A stretch of DNA of 64,000 nt from Sialis fuliginosa (taxonomy: Eukaryota > Arthropoda > Insecta > Megaloptera > Sialidae), in the NCBI GenBank assembly GCA_961205875.1, contig OY540818.1, forward strand, positions 12,808,761-12,872,760, in the 5' to 3' direction. Under the pieces are notes generated by a model. That model did no database searches. It was not told the origin of the DNA and saw nothing but the letters and a program-made list of their open reading frames with translations. The number at the start of each line of letters is the position of its first letter. The first letter of the stretch is position 1. Shown here piece after piece: positions 1 through 14,159 of the stretch. Both the position numbers and the translations under genes were made by a program.

Positions 1-424
1 ATGACAATTTAAAGATTTAAACTGTTGATATGTTGTGGCGGGTGGTCAGTACCATTTATTGGTGTTACACTTATTAATCCATCTGTATGAACGCTCCCAG
101 TGTACGAATCCTCCCCTTCCCCCCTATACTAAAAAAGGAAAAATTTCTCGCCTATAAATTATAAATGGAAAATGATGTATTTTTATTATATTAAAATAAT
201 ATTAATAAAATTGCTCGTAAATAAAAAAGAACTATTCGTAACAATTTTAATTAATTTTACTACCGTAATTCGTAATATATTGACGTTATTAACAGGCCCC
301 TCTTTCCCACTGGGCACTCTGGGCACGTGCCCAGGGCCCCGCGATCGATAGGGGCCCCCATATCACCAAACGATAACCGATATTTATTACCGAAAAACAT
401 ATTTATTTCGAAATTAAATTAATT

Positions 425-1399
425 TTTTAAATAAATTCTTATATATTTATATAGTAATTAAATGAGTCTACGTCTTATTTTCTTGTATTTAAATCGATAT
501 TTGTATGACAAGTTGAAGTTCACTGCATGAAATTTCACTAAAAAATTTTGATTTTTTATTTCGTTAAAAGTATGTTTATTGTATAGAAAATGACGTGAAA
601 AGTTGTTTGTTTCAAACCGCAGGTCTGTATCTCAAACCGTTCTCGAGATATAGCCTCTCAAAGTTTTAGATTTTTCAAATTTTTGGAGAAAAAATGGAAT
701 AACTTTTGAACGCGTGGTCGGAATTGATTTTAGTTGACGGATTTGAAATCAGCGTGTCAAAATCTATATAATGACATGTATAATACTTTAAAATCCGACA
801 AAAAAATTTTTGCCAAAAATCGACATTTTTTTAAGGTATACCCCTTTGAATTTTTTCGATTTTTCGCGAATTTTTTTTTTTCGAGTTTTAAGGTATTATA
901 CATGCCATTATATAGATTTTGATACGCTGATTCCAAATCCGTCAACTAAAATCAATTCCGATCACGCGTTCAAAAGTTAAGGCCATTTTTTTTCAAAATT
1001 TTGAAAAAATTGAAACTTTGAGAGGCTATATCTCGAGAACGGTTTGAGATACAGACCTGCGGTTTGAAGCATTCAACTTTTCACGTCATTTTCTATACAA
1101 TAAACATACTTTTAACGAAATCTAAAATTCGAAATTTTTTAGTGAAATTTCCTACAGTGAACTTCAACTCGTCATACAAATATCGACTAAAATAAGACGT
1201 AGAGGTATTATAGTTTTATAGTTGAGCGTGTAAATTAATATTAAATGCTATTTTTGGTTAAAATGTTTAAGTTGCGCATGAAGATGAATATTCTAATAAT
1301 ATTTTTAAATTATTTATTAACTGAAAACACAGATTTGTATTAATTTACCCATAAAGTAAAGGAAGCACTGCTTCCCCTGCTTTCATGGACGCTTCGCCA
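425..1399. repeat. Palindromic repeat element, copy 1
   Basis: About 1 kb repeat whose core (471-1199) is a long inverted repeat centred near 835: the segment around 734-790 reappears reverse-complemented at 890-945, and the arms begin and end with 'cgtcttatt'/'aataagacg'. The right flank (1200-1399) ends in 'ggacgcttcgcca'. A second copy lies at 53691-54684 in the same orientation by its flank. The right arm here lacks about 10 bases ('aaatacaaga') present in the other three arms. No transposase is visible, so it is probably a non-autonomous foldback-type element. The short open frames in the arms simply mirror each other and are not genes. Confidence 0.85.
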
Positions 1400-2496
1400 T
1401 TGATCTATTAATTTATGCTTATCTACTTTTATTTGTCTATCCTAACAAAATAGTGCTCTATCAAGGTCATAGGGGCCCCATTATCCTAATGTGCCCAGGG
1501 CCTCCAATAGATTAAAGACGGCCCTGGTTATTAACAGTTTAAACTCATATTTTACTGTACCATAAAATAATAGATTAACTTTTATTACAATAGTTTGAAC
1601 AATTTTTAAGATAATTTAATGACTGACTTGTTCACACTGACAAATCGATTTGAAAGTATTATAAAATGCTAGTAAAATATCTAAATTGTACACACATTTT
1701 TACTTAATGAATTTATCTTAAATGTAATCAACAAGCACATAAAATGGTCAATTAATTTATGCGTTTATCCATCATATCAGTTGCTAATAATTATTATTGA
1801 TTATTATATTTTGCTCAATTTCATTTGACTTGTTCGGAAATCAAACTGACTGTCTCTATTTTTTGGTTTTAAGCTCATAGTACTTTTCAATAAACCAGAA
1901 CTCTTACTCAATTTTAAATTTATTTATTAGTGTTAAATTAATGTATTATAAAGAACAAAACTCGTCTTCGATATATTCATTTGGTAAAAAAAAATTAAAA
2001 GAACCGCCTCGAATAAAAACAGTTTTTTAATTTTACTTCCATGTTCTGAAAAAAATGGAAGTATTGTAATACTCGTACCGTCGAAAAATCGTGTCCAAGA
2101 TAAGAGCAAATTCTGATTGCACTACATTCAAAACGTAAAGAAAAGTTGATTTCCGCATGGCGGCTGTGCGTGTGTCTGTGTGCAGATACCATAATTATGT
2201 TTAATAATAAGTAAAGAGTAGTTACAGTAAAGTAGCTTAGTTAAACTGCTTTTTTAATAGGAAATATTCATTCTATCACATTTATAATTTAAAAAACGAA
2301 TTCACCTAAAGAAAATACTTTAAATAAACACTTTATTTATAATTTTTAGCAATTATTAAATGCAGGGTAACAATTTAAAAATACGAACTGAATTTTCTCT
2401 ACTTTCATCTAAATGCAGATACCATATACATACATATATACTTAGCAGGGCAGTATTCTGTTCTGGATTTCATATTTTTGTATTTATTTATTCTTT

Positions 2497-2535
2497 TATT
2501 ATTATTATTAATAATAATAATAATAATAATAATAA
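2497..2535. repeat. ATT/TAA microsatellite
   Basis: A run of ATT units turns directly into a run of AAT units, giving a small palindromic trinucleotide repeat. Confidence 0.9.
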
Positions 2536-3724
2536 ATCTTTATTATCCGTAAGCCTTATACAAGCTATGAACATAGTTAATAAATAAAAATGAACAATAT
2601 TAAAGATTTACAAATTAATTAAGAAATACTACTTGAAAGTAGGGTTATGTTATTTATTTATTTAATTATATTTTCAAATGAACTTAGGTATATAATCACA
2701 CAAAGTTAACATTCTATGGCCAATGAGCCATTTTATTTGATTTAATTTAATTTCTGTTTCCATAAATAACTCAATAATAACCCAATGGATATTTACACAA
2801 TATATAATATACAAACGATATACATAACGTTTGAAAATAACTTTTTACTTATACCGTTACTGATAATAATTTATATTATATTATAGTAGTGAGCCATAAG
2901 AAAACAAATGGGCATCATGATAAAAAAATTAATTGAAAGAAACTATATCTTTTGTGCACAATAATTAATATTGGCCGTGCTATAATCAAATTTGTGTTAT
3001 GAAATCTTCTATATTAACACGTTTTTTTTAATCACAATTATTTTTACCACGCGGTATTCGGTGATTTTTAAAATTATATTTAGAGTCATTTTCGAAGTTA
3101 TTATTTTTGTTACTTTCGAGAATGTTAAATATAAAAATATTAGTCACGTATTCAGGAGGTACTGGGAACTCCCTTAGCTCGTTTAAAAAGCTCAGTATCA
3201 TTTTTGTGTTTCGAAAAAAATACTTATGTATTCAGTGACCTCCTGACTTAAAAATACAGATATGATTTACTTAAATACGTTTCATAAATTGATAAAATCA
3301 TATCAATTCTATTAATAACAAATAATCATCTTATGCATATTAATTACATGTAAAAGCTGTTTTCAAGAAGTCAGTATCCAAACTATATATAGTCAAGTAG
3401 AAAACTTTGATGATATAATATACTAGTGGCGTAACCAAGAAATTGTTAGGGGGGGGAGAGGTAACTTTTTTATAGGAGGCAATTGACAACACTGGGGGAG
3501 GAGGGGATGAGACCAGATGCAATCTTGACAGGGGGTGAAATATTGAAAGTCGGGTGTACCTATGTACAAAATTCTATAAAATTAGTTATTCTTTTTTAAG
3601 CTACTGAACTTTGATTGTGCAATGGAGGGTTAGATTTAGTTAAGTTATAAATTGGACTGATTATTAGTTCTAAAGATACCCATGTAGGAAATTACAAAGG
3701 GGCTACGGTTGGCCCAGGCTTACA

Positions 3725-3950
3725 TCAATGCTGGCCAACACTGGGCTAAGATACAAATGATAACTTTGTTCAAGATTCGACAAAGGCTTGTCGTATCAAG
3801 GCTGACCCAGAGTTGGTCCAATTTTAGATAAATAATAGGTGATTCGAAGCTTGGTATCTGAAGGTTACAATTAGGTTACAATTAGACTGGGACCAATATC
3901 GAAAAAGCAACACTGGCAACCCAATATTGGGCTCATCGTCAAGGCTGGTA
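3725..3950. repeat. Degenerate repeat fragment with GGCCAACACTGGG-like motifs
   Basis: Related short motifs ('ggccaacactgggc', 'gacccagagttggtcc', 'caacactggcaaccc') recur in both orientations over about 200 bases. It looks like the eroded end of a transposable element. A 120-codon Lys-rich open frame follows at 3959-4321 (+), but I see no domain in it and do not call it a gene. Confidence 0.4.
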
Positions 3951-4571
3951 TTTCCTGCATGGGTATACGTTATAAATGTTTATTTTTTCAAGCTCGTGGA
4001 GTAATGACGAACAAATTAATTAAATGGGGCAATTCCGAACGTTATAAAAAAAGAATGATGAAAACTAAAACTATAAAATGTGCGAGGAATCGCAGTAATT
4101 TAAAAGAAAATAACCAAATGAAGAAGATTTATGAAGTACCAAGTAAAAAAAAAGAAGAAACGAAGATATTAATAAAGGAAATAACTATTTTTGTTATTAT
4201 AATGAAAAATATCAAGATCTTTCTGTTAAAGGCTGTGGTCAAAGTACATCTAGAGGGGTTCGCTGTGACTTTTGTACCAATTAATTTTAATTATCTCACT
4301 GTTCGTGATCACCTCACCTAAGATTTTGTTTTTTTCTTTAATGTTAATTTTGTTTTTGTATTTTATTAAAACTGATAATGGAAATTTATAACTAATGGAT
4401 TATACAATAATAAGACACAATACAATTATTGGTGTCATGCTCAGTGCTCAGGTTTTAATTTATTTGATTTTTCCCTTAGGTGTTAGTAACTATCTCACTC
4501 TCCCCTGCTCCCGAGGTTATCTCCTAGTATCGCCGGGAAAGACGTAGTTCTACGTAAACAAATGTGATTAA

Positions 4572-4910
4572 CACGTTGACTGCCAACTACGAGTTCTCTC
4601 GTAGTTTGTTTACTTGCCATATTTGTGCATCTACGATAAAATTCGTAGTATATCAGTGTAAATATGAGTAGATAGTCTCAGGGAGGAGAACAAAAAATCA
4701 ATATTTATTAATAAATGAACAGAAAGTATAACCATACAACGTTTATTCAAAATCAACAAGCAAAAGAAGATTTTTATTGTTTGTGCGTGTCTAAATGTGC
4801 ACGAATTAACTCGTAGTCGGTCATATCCAAGACTGGTGCCAGTACCTTATGATTAAATTAAATTGCCTTTTTACACCGGAGTCCTGAAAAGTACCGTGGC
4901 AGTCAACGTG
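4572..4910. mobile_element. piggyBac-like MITE with TTAA target duplication
   Basis: 339 bp element bounded by the 14-base terminal inverted repeat CACGTTGACTGCCA and its complement TGGCAGTCAACGTG. It is flanked on both sides by TTAA (4568-4571 and 4911-4914), the target duplication of piggyBac-superfamily elements. The interior has no coding capacity, so it would need a transposase in trans. The termini match perfectly, which suggests fairly recent movement. Confidence 0.8.
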
Positions 4911-5014
4911 TTAACTGAATCAGAGGAATTATAAATGTTGTCCATATGTTATTAGAATCCGCGTATTATTGAACTAAATGTTATTAGAAAAGTATGTATG
5001 TAAATATTACTTAC

Positions 5015-5059
5015 AGCACATAACCTTGCTAAAAGTAACAGCAGTATCCATTTAGACAT
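5015..5059 (-). CDS. Isolated signal-peptide exon of an unidentified secreted protein (partial)
   Basis: On the minus strand an ATG at 5057-5059 opens a 15-codon stretch reading MSKWILLLLLARLCA. It ends at a good splice donor, GCT|gtaagt (5009-5014). A positively charged start, a run of five leucines and a small-residue end are typical of a signal peptide interrupted by an early intron, as in the other secreted genes of this window. A TCAGT initiator-like motif sits 31 bases upstream (5090-5094), but the nearest TATA-like sequence is badly spaced. I could not find the downstream exons with confidence in 1-5000. The call rests on a short exon and could be chance, or the relic of a dead gene. 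Confidence 0.35.
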
Positions 5060-7324
5060 GATTTTTATCTCGACGCACTCGGCGGTAAAACTGATATTAA
5101 CTATATTTAATTGTTTGGCGACCGATTATAACAAGCTTATGTTTACAACTGAGAGAAGTCAAATTTTCTTTATGTCTTATATTGGATTTTTCAAAACGTT
5201 TCATAGGCGTGCATAGATTTGAGTATATTTGTCGAATGCATTAATTATTATTGTTTATGATTGGTTGGATTTGTTTAAAAAAGGCAAGTGGGGAAAAGAG
5301 AAGAGGGTCTTTAATACATAGTTTGTGCAATTTATTAAGAGAATGTAAGGTATGGAAATACAGAAGAAACTATTTATAATATTAGTAGGTTTTCCAAACA
5401 TACATACGTAAAAAATGTTTGTAGTCAATTTCAGTTGTAGTCAATTTACAGTGTTGAACTTTTATTAAGCTTCGTATTTTAAAAAGAGGTAAGCATATTT
5501 TCTATTCAATTTAATAATATTTTCAATTAAATCCTAATATCTATATTCTATATACAGGGTGTCCCAGCGTTGAAACTAATCAGCTGTCATTTTCAAACGG
5601 ATGCTGTTATTGAAAAAACAAAAATAGCGTTGAAAAGAAGAAAGTCTGCAGTTTTCAATGGGTATAGATAAAATTTAATAAAATGTTTGTGCATCAATTT
5701 ATTTTAATGATGAAAAATATGCTAAAATTATCGATACTGTTAAAAATAACACAAAATTATTTTAATGCAGATTTATTTTCCAAAAGTGGAGTAACGTAAC
5801 GCATAAGTTTAAATAAATAATAATATGTTATAACCTTTTTAATGTAGTTTCATACTTAACTTTATGTTTTTCGTATTTAATACAAAATCCTCTACAAGAA
5901 CTGCCATATAGAAACTTGAAATTTTAACGTAACATGCAATTTTTCTTCTGTAGAAGGCTTTCGTGGCCGTTGTCTATTTCTCTTGACGTTTCCACTCCCA
6001 TATTGAAGTGTTCTTCAAAATACAGTTTCAGAAACATTTTGAGATAAAATTATTTCAGAACGGTGTTATATATGTACATAGCTATTTTTTGATACCTGGT
6101 CATGTTTAGTATCAAAATGTAGGTCTTAATCAATAGAATGATCTTTTTTCTATCTCAAAAATGGCACCAGTAAACACTTGAAACAAGTATTTTATACTCC
6201 CCCTCTATATTATCGTAAGTATTGACTCAAAAAATCTAAAAAATTCATGGATGTAGTACCTATCAATAACAAATTCTAACGTCGACAATTATATTTCAAA
6301 TTTTGGAGAAATTAGGAAAAAACCCTTTAGCTAATAATAACCCGATACATACATTGGCCCATTTTACACCCTATTCGGGTAAGATTTTTTTATTTATACC
6401 TACATTTGAAAACTACACATTTTCTCTTATGACATGTAAATTTGAAATATTTCACCATATGAAATTAGTCAAAATTAAGTGCGAAATGATTAGTATTCAA
6501 TTATGTACTGCCATTAATAAAAAAAACATATATGCACACCACTGGGCAATGTTTATACCTACATAAAACGATATGATTTAGAACAATACCATATACGTAC
6601 GATACTTCACTTATATTGCACGATATATACCTATAGTCTATAAGTCTATACAGTTTATTTTCATCTTTTGCAACTCTTTTTATACCAAACGTTTATTTTA
6701 AACGTTGATTATCATATCATTGTGTATTACACGAAGTGAATGTACCTATATATCACTATAATATCTGTATGAATTTAAAACGCAAATCATTAAAAAATTC
6801 AAGTCAGCCATTGTATTGTATTTTTTCTTTATACTATATATGATATCTTCAATAAATTTAAATTATATTTATATAGTCTTTAAGAGCCAAGCGGTAAGAA
6901 TGAATCGTCCATGCTAAAATATAATCATAAGAGCCTATGTTGATATAAAAGTTTTATTATTTTTTGATGTATACAGGGTGAGTCATATCAGATGGAACAA
7001 ACTTGAACAGTTAATCGAGAAATATACATATATCAAGCAAAAAAGTTCATATGAACATGTGTCCGGAAATTCTTCGTGAGGGAGCTACAGACCCCAAAAG
7101 ATTTTGCCTAAAACAAGTTTTTATTTAATATCTGGAGAACCCATTGTGATACAGTAATGAAAGATTATCGGTTTAGTATTTATACGTGTTATCGATTTCC
7201 AGTATCAACCAATGATTATTTAGACCAAAACTTTTTATTTTTGCCGCTTGGTGGCGCTAAGAGTATTGTTATGCTGTTGAACGATGCGAAGGGAAATAAA
7301 CAAACAGCGAGAGGGGAAATCATG

Positions 7325-7440
7325 TGTGTATGTTAACTTTATTTTGTGCACATTTATGGCATAATACCTTTCGATTGATATAAGTTTCATTCACTACCTT
7401 TTATAATAAATACTAAAAAAACGTACGACAATTTAGCAGA
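7325..7440 (+). repeat. Dispersed repeat, copy inverted relative to 10928-11040
   Basis: The segment running from 'catgtgtgtatgtt' to 'aaaaaacgtacgacaattt' is found as its reverse complement at 10928-11040, with about 80-90 percent identity by eye. The pair is separated by 3.5 kb and would form a stem if transcribed through. Confidence 0.7.
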
Positions 7441-10400
7441 CAACGTTGAATCAGAAGTTTACTTTATCCATTAAGATATGCAATATGAGTACCAGGGATG
7501 CTTTCATAACTATTCTAGATTTTTAGAAAGAGTTTAAGACACTAGTACGCAGGTCTTTGAAAAATCGAAAAAACACGTGTATTTTAAATGGGAAAATCAC
7601 CCATTCTGGTAATGGCCATTTTTTTAGATAGAGGGTTGAAACTTTTTCCACATTCTTTTTTAATTATTTGGAGCTGATTTGGGGGGCGGCCCGGTCAAAA
7701 TTCGATCTAACCCAATATAAGGACCACCCTAATATGTACGCATCCGGCGCTGTGTATACATATACAAAAAATAAATATAATATTGTTAGATGACAAAAAG
7801 TATGAATGCACAAACAAATGTTTTATAATAATTGTAGTGCATAACCGAAGAAATCTTTTTGTTTTTTTATTAATAAATTTTTTTTTTATTCATTGTTAAT
7901 TTTCAATTAATACATGGTTTTAGTTATGTAAATGTAATATGTTATGTCAATATTAAAATTAATGATGTTTGAATTAATTTCACATCACATTTTTACAATT
8001 GAATAAAATTAGTTTTATTCAATGAATAATAAATTTGTATAGAATATTTCAAAAACAAAAGATTTATTACTATAAAAGCTCATGTATTTATTTTGTTTAA
8101 ATACAACAATAATATACATATATCGAATAATAAATGTTAAAGAAAATACAATATAAATTTCCAATATTAAAAATAATAAAAATAAATTATGTGTAAAAAA
8201 AAATTACACAAAGAATAAATTTTTTTTATTATAATAATTCGTATTTTTGTAATGATTTTTTTAATGCTTCAAGCTTTATTTAAATAATTATACAAAAACA
8301 AGCAAAAACAAATGTGATATGATTGCGGTATATTTGTTTTTTAATTTTGTTTTGCTTCGAGGTTTTTTAATTGATTTATTAATTGTTCGCCTAATACAAG
8401 ATATAATTCAAGCAACTGGTAATTAACAGTTACAAAAAATTACAAATATTTGGAATAAAAACACGTGAAAGTGTAGAGCCAAAAACAATAAAAAGGTAAA
8501 TGCAATTGAAAATTTTTCTTAAATAAACCCTTACTTTGAAAAAATTTGAGAGAATGAATACGGCCTCAGCCTAACTTTTAAATTTTAATGACTTGTTAAA
8601 TTTCTGAAATAGAGCGTTTTAAAAATTGCAGCACAGTTTACCTTCAGGGTATTGACTTTATTTAATAAATTTTGGAATAAGAATTACACGAGTGCAATAT
8701 GCAAAAAATTAATTAAAAATCATTTGTTGAAATTAGATCTCAAATTACAAAAAGTATATAATACATATGTATTATAAATTACTATTTTGTAAATCAAACT
8801 ACAAAATTTCATAATTATTTTTAATTACAACAGTTAAAATAATTATTTAAAATACCTAATTCTCTTGATACATGTTACACTTTTTTAACCTAATTAATAT
8901 GCTAATTATAATTTTTGAATCAATAAGCTATAGAAAATAAATAATTGATTTGTTGTAAAATATTATATATCATATTATTATTATATTATTATAAACATGT
9001 CTACTGTTCAGTTGTATGTATAATTATAATTTAAAATCTACTTATCAATTCTTATAAGTATGAGTTTTTGTGCTACTTTTATAGATCAGATAATTATTAT
9101 GCTAGTGCGGTATATTGTATTTATAAATTATACTAATTTCAGAGCTGGTTTTAGGGGGTGTAGAAGGTTTTTTATAATAAATTAAAAATTAAAATATCAG
9201 CCTTAATTTTACTATTTACATGCAAATTTTAAGAATCTTTCAAAAATTATATTTTCATTACCTTTATAAAAAATTACAAGCGCCGAAAAAAATCGAATTT
9301 TGACAGTATTGGTCAGATAAAAAAGTTATTACTTGTTATTTGAAAGTTTAAAAATTGTAATAAATTACATTAATTATAAACAATATTGTCGACATTGAGA
9401 TATTAATTTGTCAGAAAAAGCTGACAATTACCATTGTCCAAAACTTTTTGTATTGTTACCTGATAAAATACATTTTACTATCAAGGAGCATATTTTTTAA
9501 AACGATTTTTAAGTCGTAAAATTAACATATTTTTTACTATGCTTTGTATATACTTTTTGTATTTTTAGAAACAATAAGCATCAATTTACATTTAATAACT
9601 TTTTCGTTAATTTTATGGTGACAATTATAATAGTTTTATTTAAATATATAAGCCAGAGCAGTACTTATGATACTGGGGGCCTCATGAGGACAAGGACCTA
9701 TGATCCACCCACTATAAATTAATGTTTTTGAGCTGTTTGAAAAATCATAGATTTTGGTAAAATATTAACGAAACTTATTCTTACCAATTTTAGTTTCGGT
9801 GCGAGAAAGAAAACTATTAAAGACAGACAAACGAACAAAGTAGCGTAAACAATAGGGTTCCTAGGTTACTTACGGTACCCGAACAATTTGAATTTATTAT
9901 TATTTGTTTTTAATTACCTATAAAATATGGACTATACAATAAATCTTGCAAAAGATTTTTTTGTTGAGTCATTTGTTTATTTTGTTGTTTATTACAATCA
10001 ATTTTCAGTTATTATAATCAATTTTGAATGGCTTTTAGAACATTATTATATGTTTTAAAGTAGTCGATCATAAATTTTCTTTATTACTATTTTACAGAAC
10101 TTTGTAAACAAATTTTATAGTGATGATTAAAGCAACTTTAAATTAATGACATTTTTAGATTATAATCGTATTATTTTATACATACCTATTCGGTACTTAT
10201 ATCACAATTGCTCTAGATTTTAGAATTGTACTGATTAGGTAAATATATGATACAATATACAGGGTGTATGGTTCGGCGATACGAATATTTTGAACGAAGG
10301 TAGAATATATATATAGTGCAGTATATATGAAGTAGTTAAATTAATAAATAGGTTGGTGATATCTGTAGTTATATCTATAAACTGTCGTCGGACCGGAGTA

Positions 10401-10927
10401 GGAGTAGAGAAGGAGGGCAAACAAGGTGGCAATATTTGAAGAACTGTCAAATAAAAAAATACTAAATATTTCGTTTTTAAATTATCTAGTCCCCCCCCCC
10501 CTTCCGCCCAACGTTACCATTTGATTTTTTTATACGAAAATACTATTTGCACAAAAAACTGTCATGAGCGATATATTATTATATAATCAAAATTAGAAAC
10601 ATTAAATTTTAATATTAATTAAATACATTAATTATATTTTACTAACCGTAAAACAAATAAAATAAATACACATAACATATGTATATTAATGATAAAAAAG
10701 TAATTAATATAATTTAATTATAAAATACGGGTATTTATTTAAATTATGTATTGTTTTGGTATACATTTTTTTTCTGTTAAACAATATTTTAGCAATAAAA
10801 TGATTTATAATTAATTAGTTATCAAAAAACAGCTTGATACAAAAAAGGTTAAAAAAAAATATTTTAACGAGAGAAATATCTTAATTGTTTTCAAATATTT
10901 ATGAAAATATTAGAAACAGAATATCGA

Positions 10928-11040
10928 AAATTGTTGTACGTTTTTTTAGTATTTATTATAAAAGGAGGTGAATGAAACTTATATCATTTGAAATGCCATA
11001 GATGTGCACAAAAAAATCATGTGTGTATGTTGTCGTTAAG
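10928..11040 (-). repeat. Dispersed repeat, partner of 7325-7440
   Basis: Reverse-complement match to the segment at 7325-7440, including the shared 'ttttttagtatttattataaaagg' neighbourhood (written here only in part). No coding content. Confidence 0.65.
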
Positions 11041-12674
11041 GCAGATAAACTATTGGTCGAATTTCGACCATAGGAGATACAAGTGTATATGACTGTAGTT
11101 GCAAAATATGAAAAATACAAATGCTTACCTTTGTTTTATAATCTCAGAAAGTCTTACATACAGTAGACGTTACTTGTTATTAAACTAAAATAAGTATCAT
11201 CTCGGCGTATAGCCCATATTTAAATAATTAAACATGTAGGCAGTGGTGCATTAAAGGGCGTTTGAGGAGGCCATAGCATAAAACAAAATCTGTTTAGCTT
11301 CCCTCACTTAAGGTCGAAACCTTCATTTCACCTGCCTTAAGCTATTGCCTAAATATTCTCTTAATAAAATATTATGAACTCTTACATTTTATAGATCAAA
11401 TTAATTATTTCAACAATAAAAAAAGATCAAAACAAAATTAAACAAAAGCAATAGAATTTAATACAATACAACGATTGCAATCAATTAATAAGAAATTTAA
11501 TTTGCTTAGATACTTCCTTAAGCATAAAAAAATATAACAAAACTTGAATAGAACAAAGAAACTTTACATATACTCTCGATGCTTTCAGTTTCCAAGACGA
11601 GTAACTCCACTGTACAAACGTCATTGTTTTTTAAATCAATTTTAATTCAAGTAAACGCAGGATACAAAATAGTATTTCAATTTGTTGTTCAGTAAATAAA
11701 TATTGAGCAATTATTTATGAAAAAGTACTAATACAACGATATCAAAAGTTTCGTAATCGACAACTAACAGCCATTGGTTTTGGCCGCTGAAGAACCCAGT
11801 TAATTATAATTCAATTAGGGCAAATACTGAATATATTGAAAAGTAAAATTTACTGATACAAAAAGTCATAATATGGGAGTATTTAGTGTAAATAAAAAAA
11901 TAAGATGTGAGTATATTAGAATTTCAAAAGAATTGGGCAATTTCAAATAACATCTTTTTGTTTTATTTTTTTATGTACAAAACAATGGCGGATTTCTTAA
12001 TAAAATTTTATTTTATTTTATTCTATTTAACGAATAGTAAATGCATAAATGGAAAGTTAGTCAAATATCAAAGATGCCTCGTTAATTTAAATAACAAAAT
12101 GTAATCAATTTCAACCAATAAGATGATAGGAGCTTTACAGCTTTACATAACTGTATAATATGTGGTCTTAATATTAAATTTTAACAAAATCTTAATATAT
12201 AAAAATGTTGGTGCATATTGTTGTAAGGTCACCACGCCTAAACCACTGGACGTATCGAAGTCATATTCACACCATATGTTCGTTTGGTGCACCGACAAGT
12301 TTATATTTTTTTGGACCCAGAATTACCGTTATTGCTAACTGTGTTTCCAGTTCAGAGTTATTGCTCATCAAAGTAAAAAAATATATTTTGTTGTTTATGT
12401 GATCATTTTTATATGCATAATTATTGATTTTATTAATTTCCGGTGTTTATATTTTTAAACAAGTAATTCTAAACTAAATATTAAATAATAATTTTCATGC
12501 ATTCCTATGTTGAAAGTATTTGTACTAAATTAATAACTAATTTGCAAGCTGGTTATTAAATCAAAAAAAGTTGATTAATTTTTATGGTTTTAAAATGTTT
12601 TGAAATATAATCCTGCATTGATAAATCTTTACGGCCACTTGCAATTTTCATAACAACAATATATCTGAAACATC

Positions 12675-12987
12675 AAAGATTATAAAGAATTTGCTCTAGA
12701 GCAAAAGCTAAGTTAACGCTATCTGTGAGGTGTCAAATCGGGCATTTTAGAGCAGTAGTAATAAATATATGATAATGTAAATGTTATGCAATTTATGAGG
12801 TACACTTGACACTATTGTTTCTAAACCACTGATTTATACTTAACGCGCATGCGTCAAGATCATTCACATTTAAATACCATAGCATTCATTACGACTGTCA
12901 ATGGGTTGTCATTTATATTAAAAACTCGCATAATGTATGTCGTTTGTTAAACTTTTGCTCTCGAGAAAATTCTTTATAATAATGGAC
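12675..12987. mobile_element. MITE, 'TATAAAGAATTTGCTCTAGAGC' family, copy 1
   Basis: Terminal inverted repeats 'tataaagaatttgctc..' on the left and '..gagaaaattctttata' on the right enclose about 310 bp without coding content. The interior matches, in inverted orientation, the element at 33861-34161 (shared 'cttgacgcatgcgcgttaag' and 'gtgtacctca' blocks). The outer terminal bases resemble those of the MITE family at 15256-15589. Confidence 0.75.
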
Positions 12988-14159
12988 TTTAAAAATACAA
13001 ACAGTTTAGAAATTCAATGTTTTTGACATACCTACTCTAATGTCAAACTCTAGAGAACCAATAAACCAAATATGTTATGTATTTCGTAGTAAATAAAGCA
13101 CCAAAAAGTTAAAATTTTATTTTTATAATTCAGATCTATTATTGGTCCACCATTTACAATAAAATGATTCAGAAATTAGGAAGCTGTGGTAGACAGACAG
13201 CTAGACACAGTGTTGATTCCTTAATATAAGTATTCTTTTTACGATTTTGATACGGAACTTTAAAATATACTTTTGCAAAACAATCTATGAATTGAAAATT
13301 AAAAGCTTTGATTACTGATAAATTAATTATTATATTAAACGAAAATATATAATGATATTTATTTTACGTATTTATTTATGTTCAATTGTACGCCTATAAA
13401 ATGGAAATTAATTGAATTTTTACGATGTGTGTATATTATCGATAAAATAAAATAATATCTAATACATATCTACCTACTACATACATATTATTATGTAAAA
13501 TAACATGGGAATTTATTTAATATTAAATTAATAAACATTTACAAATTTTAAATTAGTGTTTAGAATATAAAATAATAATATGAATTAATATTTTTGTGTT
13601 TTTTTTCAACCATAGCACGGATTAAAATTGTACCGATACGCACATGAAAACCTTGAATATTTATATAATATAATAATAATAATGTGCTTCATTTTAATAA
13701 ACTTTGTTCACTAAAAACTGCATTTTATTTATTAGCTTATTTAAAAACCTACATAAATCAATGCAAGAAATTCGTAAAAAATGTTTATTGTTATATGTAT
13801 ATGTATTCTAACTCATTGTCAGAGACTCAATTTGTCGTAATGTAGGGTCGGCGTCTACCCAGCGAACTCTGAAAATAGCGTCTCTTGTTATAATTGAAGA
13901 CCTTTTTTTCATTGCCACCTCAAATTTACCGCCCCAATTCACAATATCGCACCTCCTACTAATTTTGATGATTATTTTAGTTACTTTCGATTTCTGAATC
14001 TTTTTTTACACATCATATCACTTTTTAATCCTGGTAATGTTATTTTCACCCATTTGCCGCCCCTGACAGCCCCCGTATGGCATGCTGGCAGCAAACTTTT
14101 TTCCGACTTGATTTACTATTATCGTCACTGCTTATTTCTTATGTTACCTAGCGTAATAA

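Noticed and set aside
734-945. Two mirror-image 62-codon frames on opposite strands
   Set aside because: They arise from the palindromic arms of a repeat and have no start context or protein features.
3959-4321. 120-codon Lys-rich frame on the plus strand
   Set aside because: No domain, no splice context, low-complexity A-rich composition, and it follows an eroded repeat.
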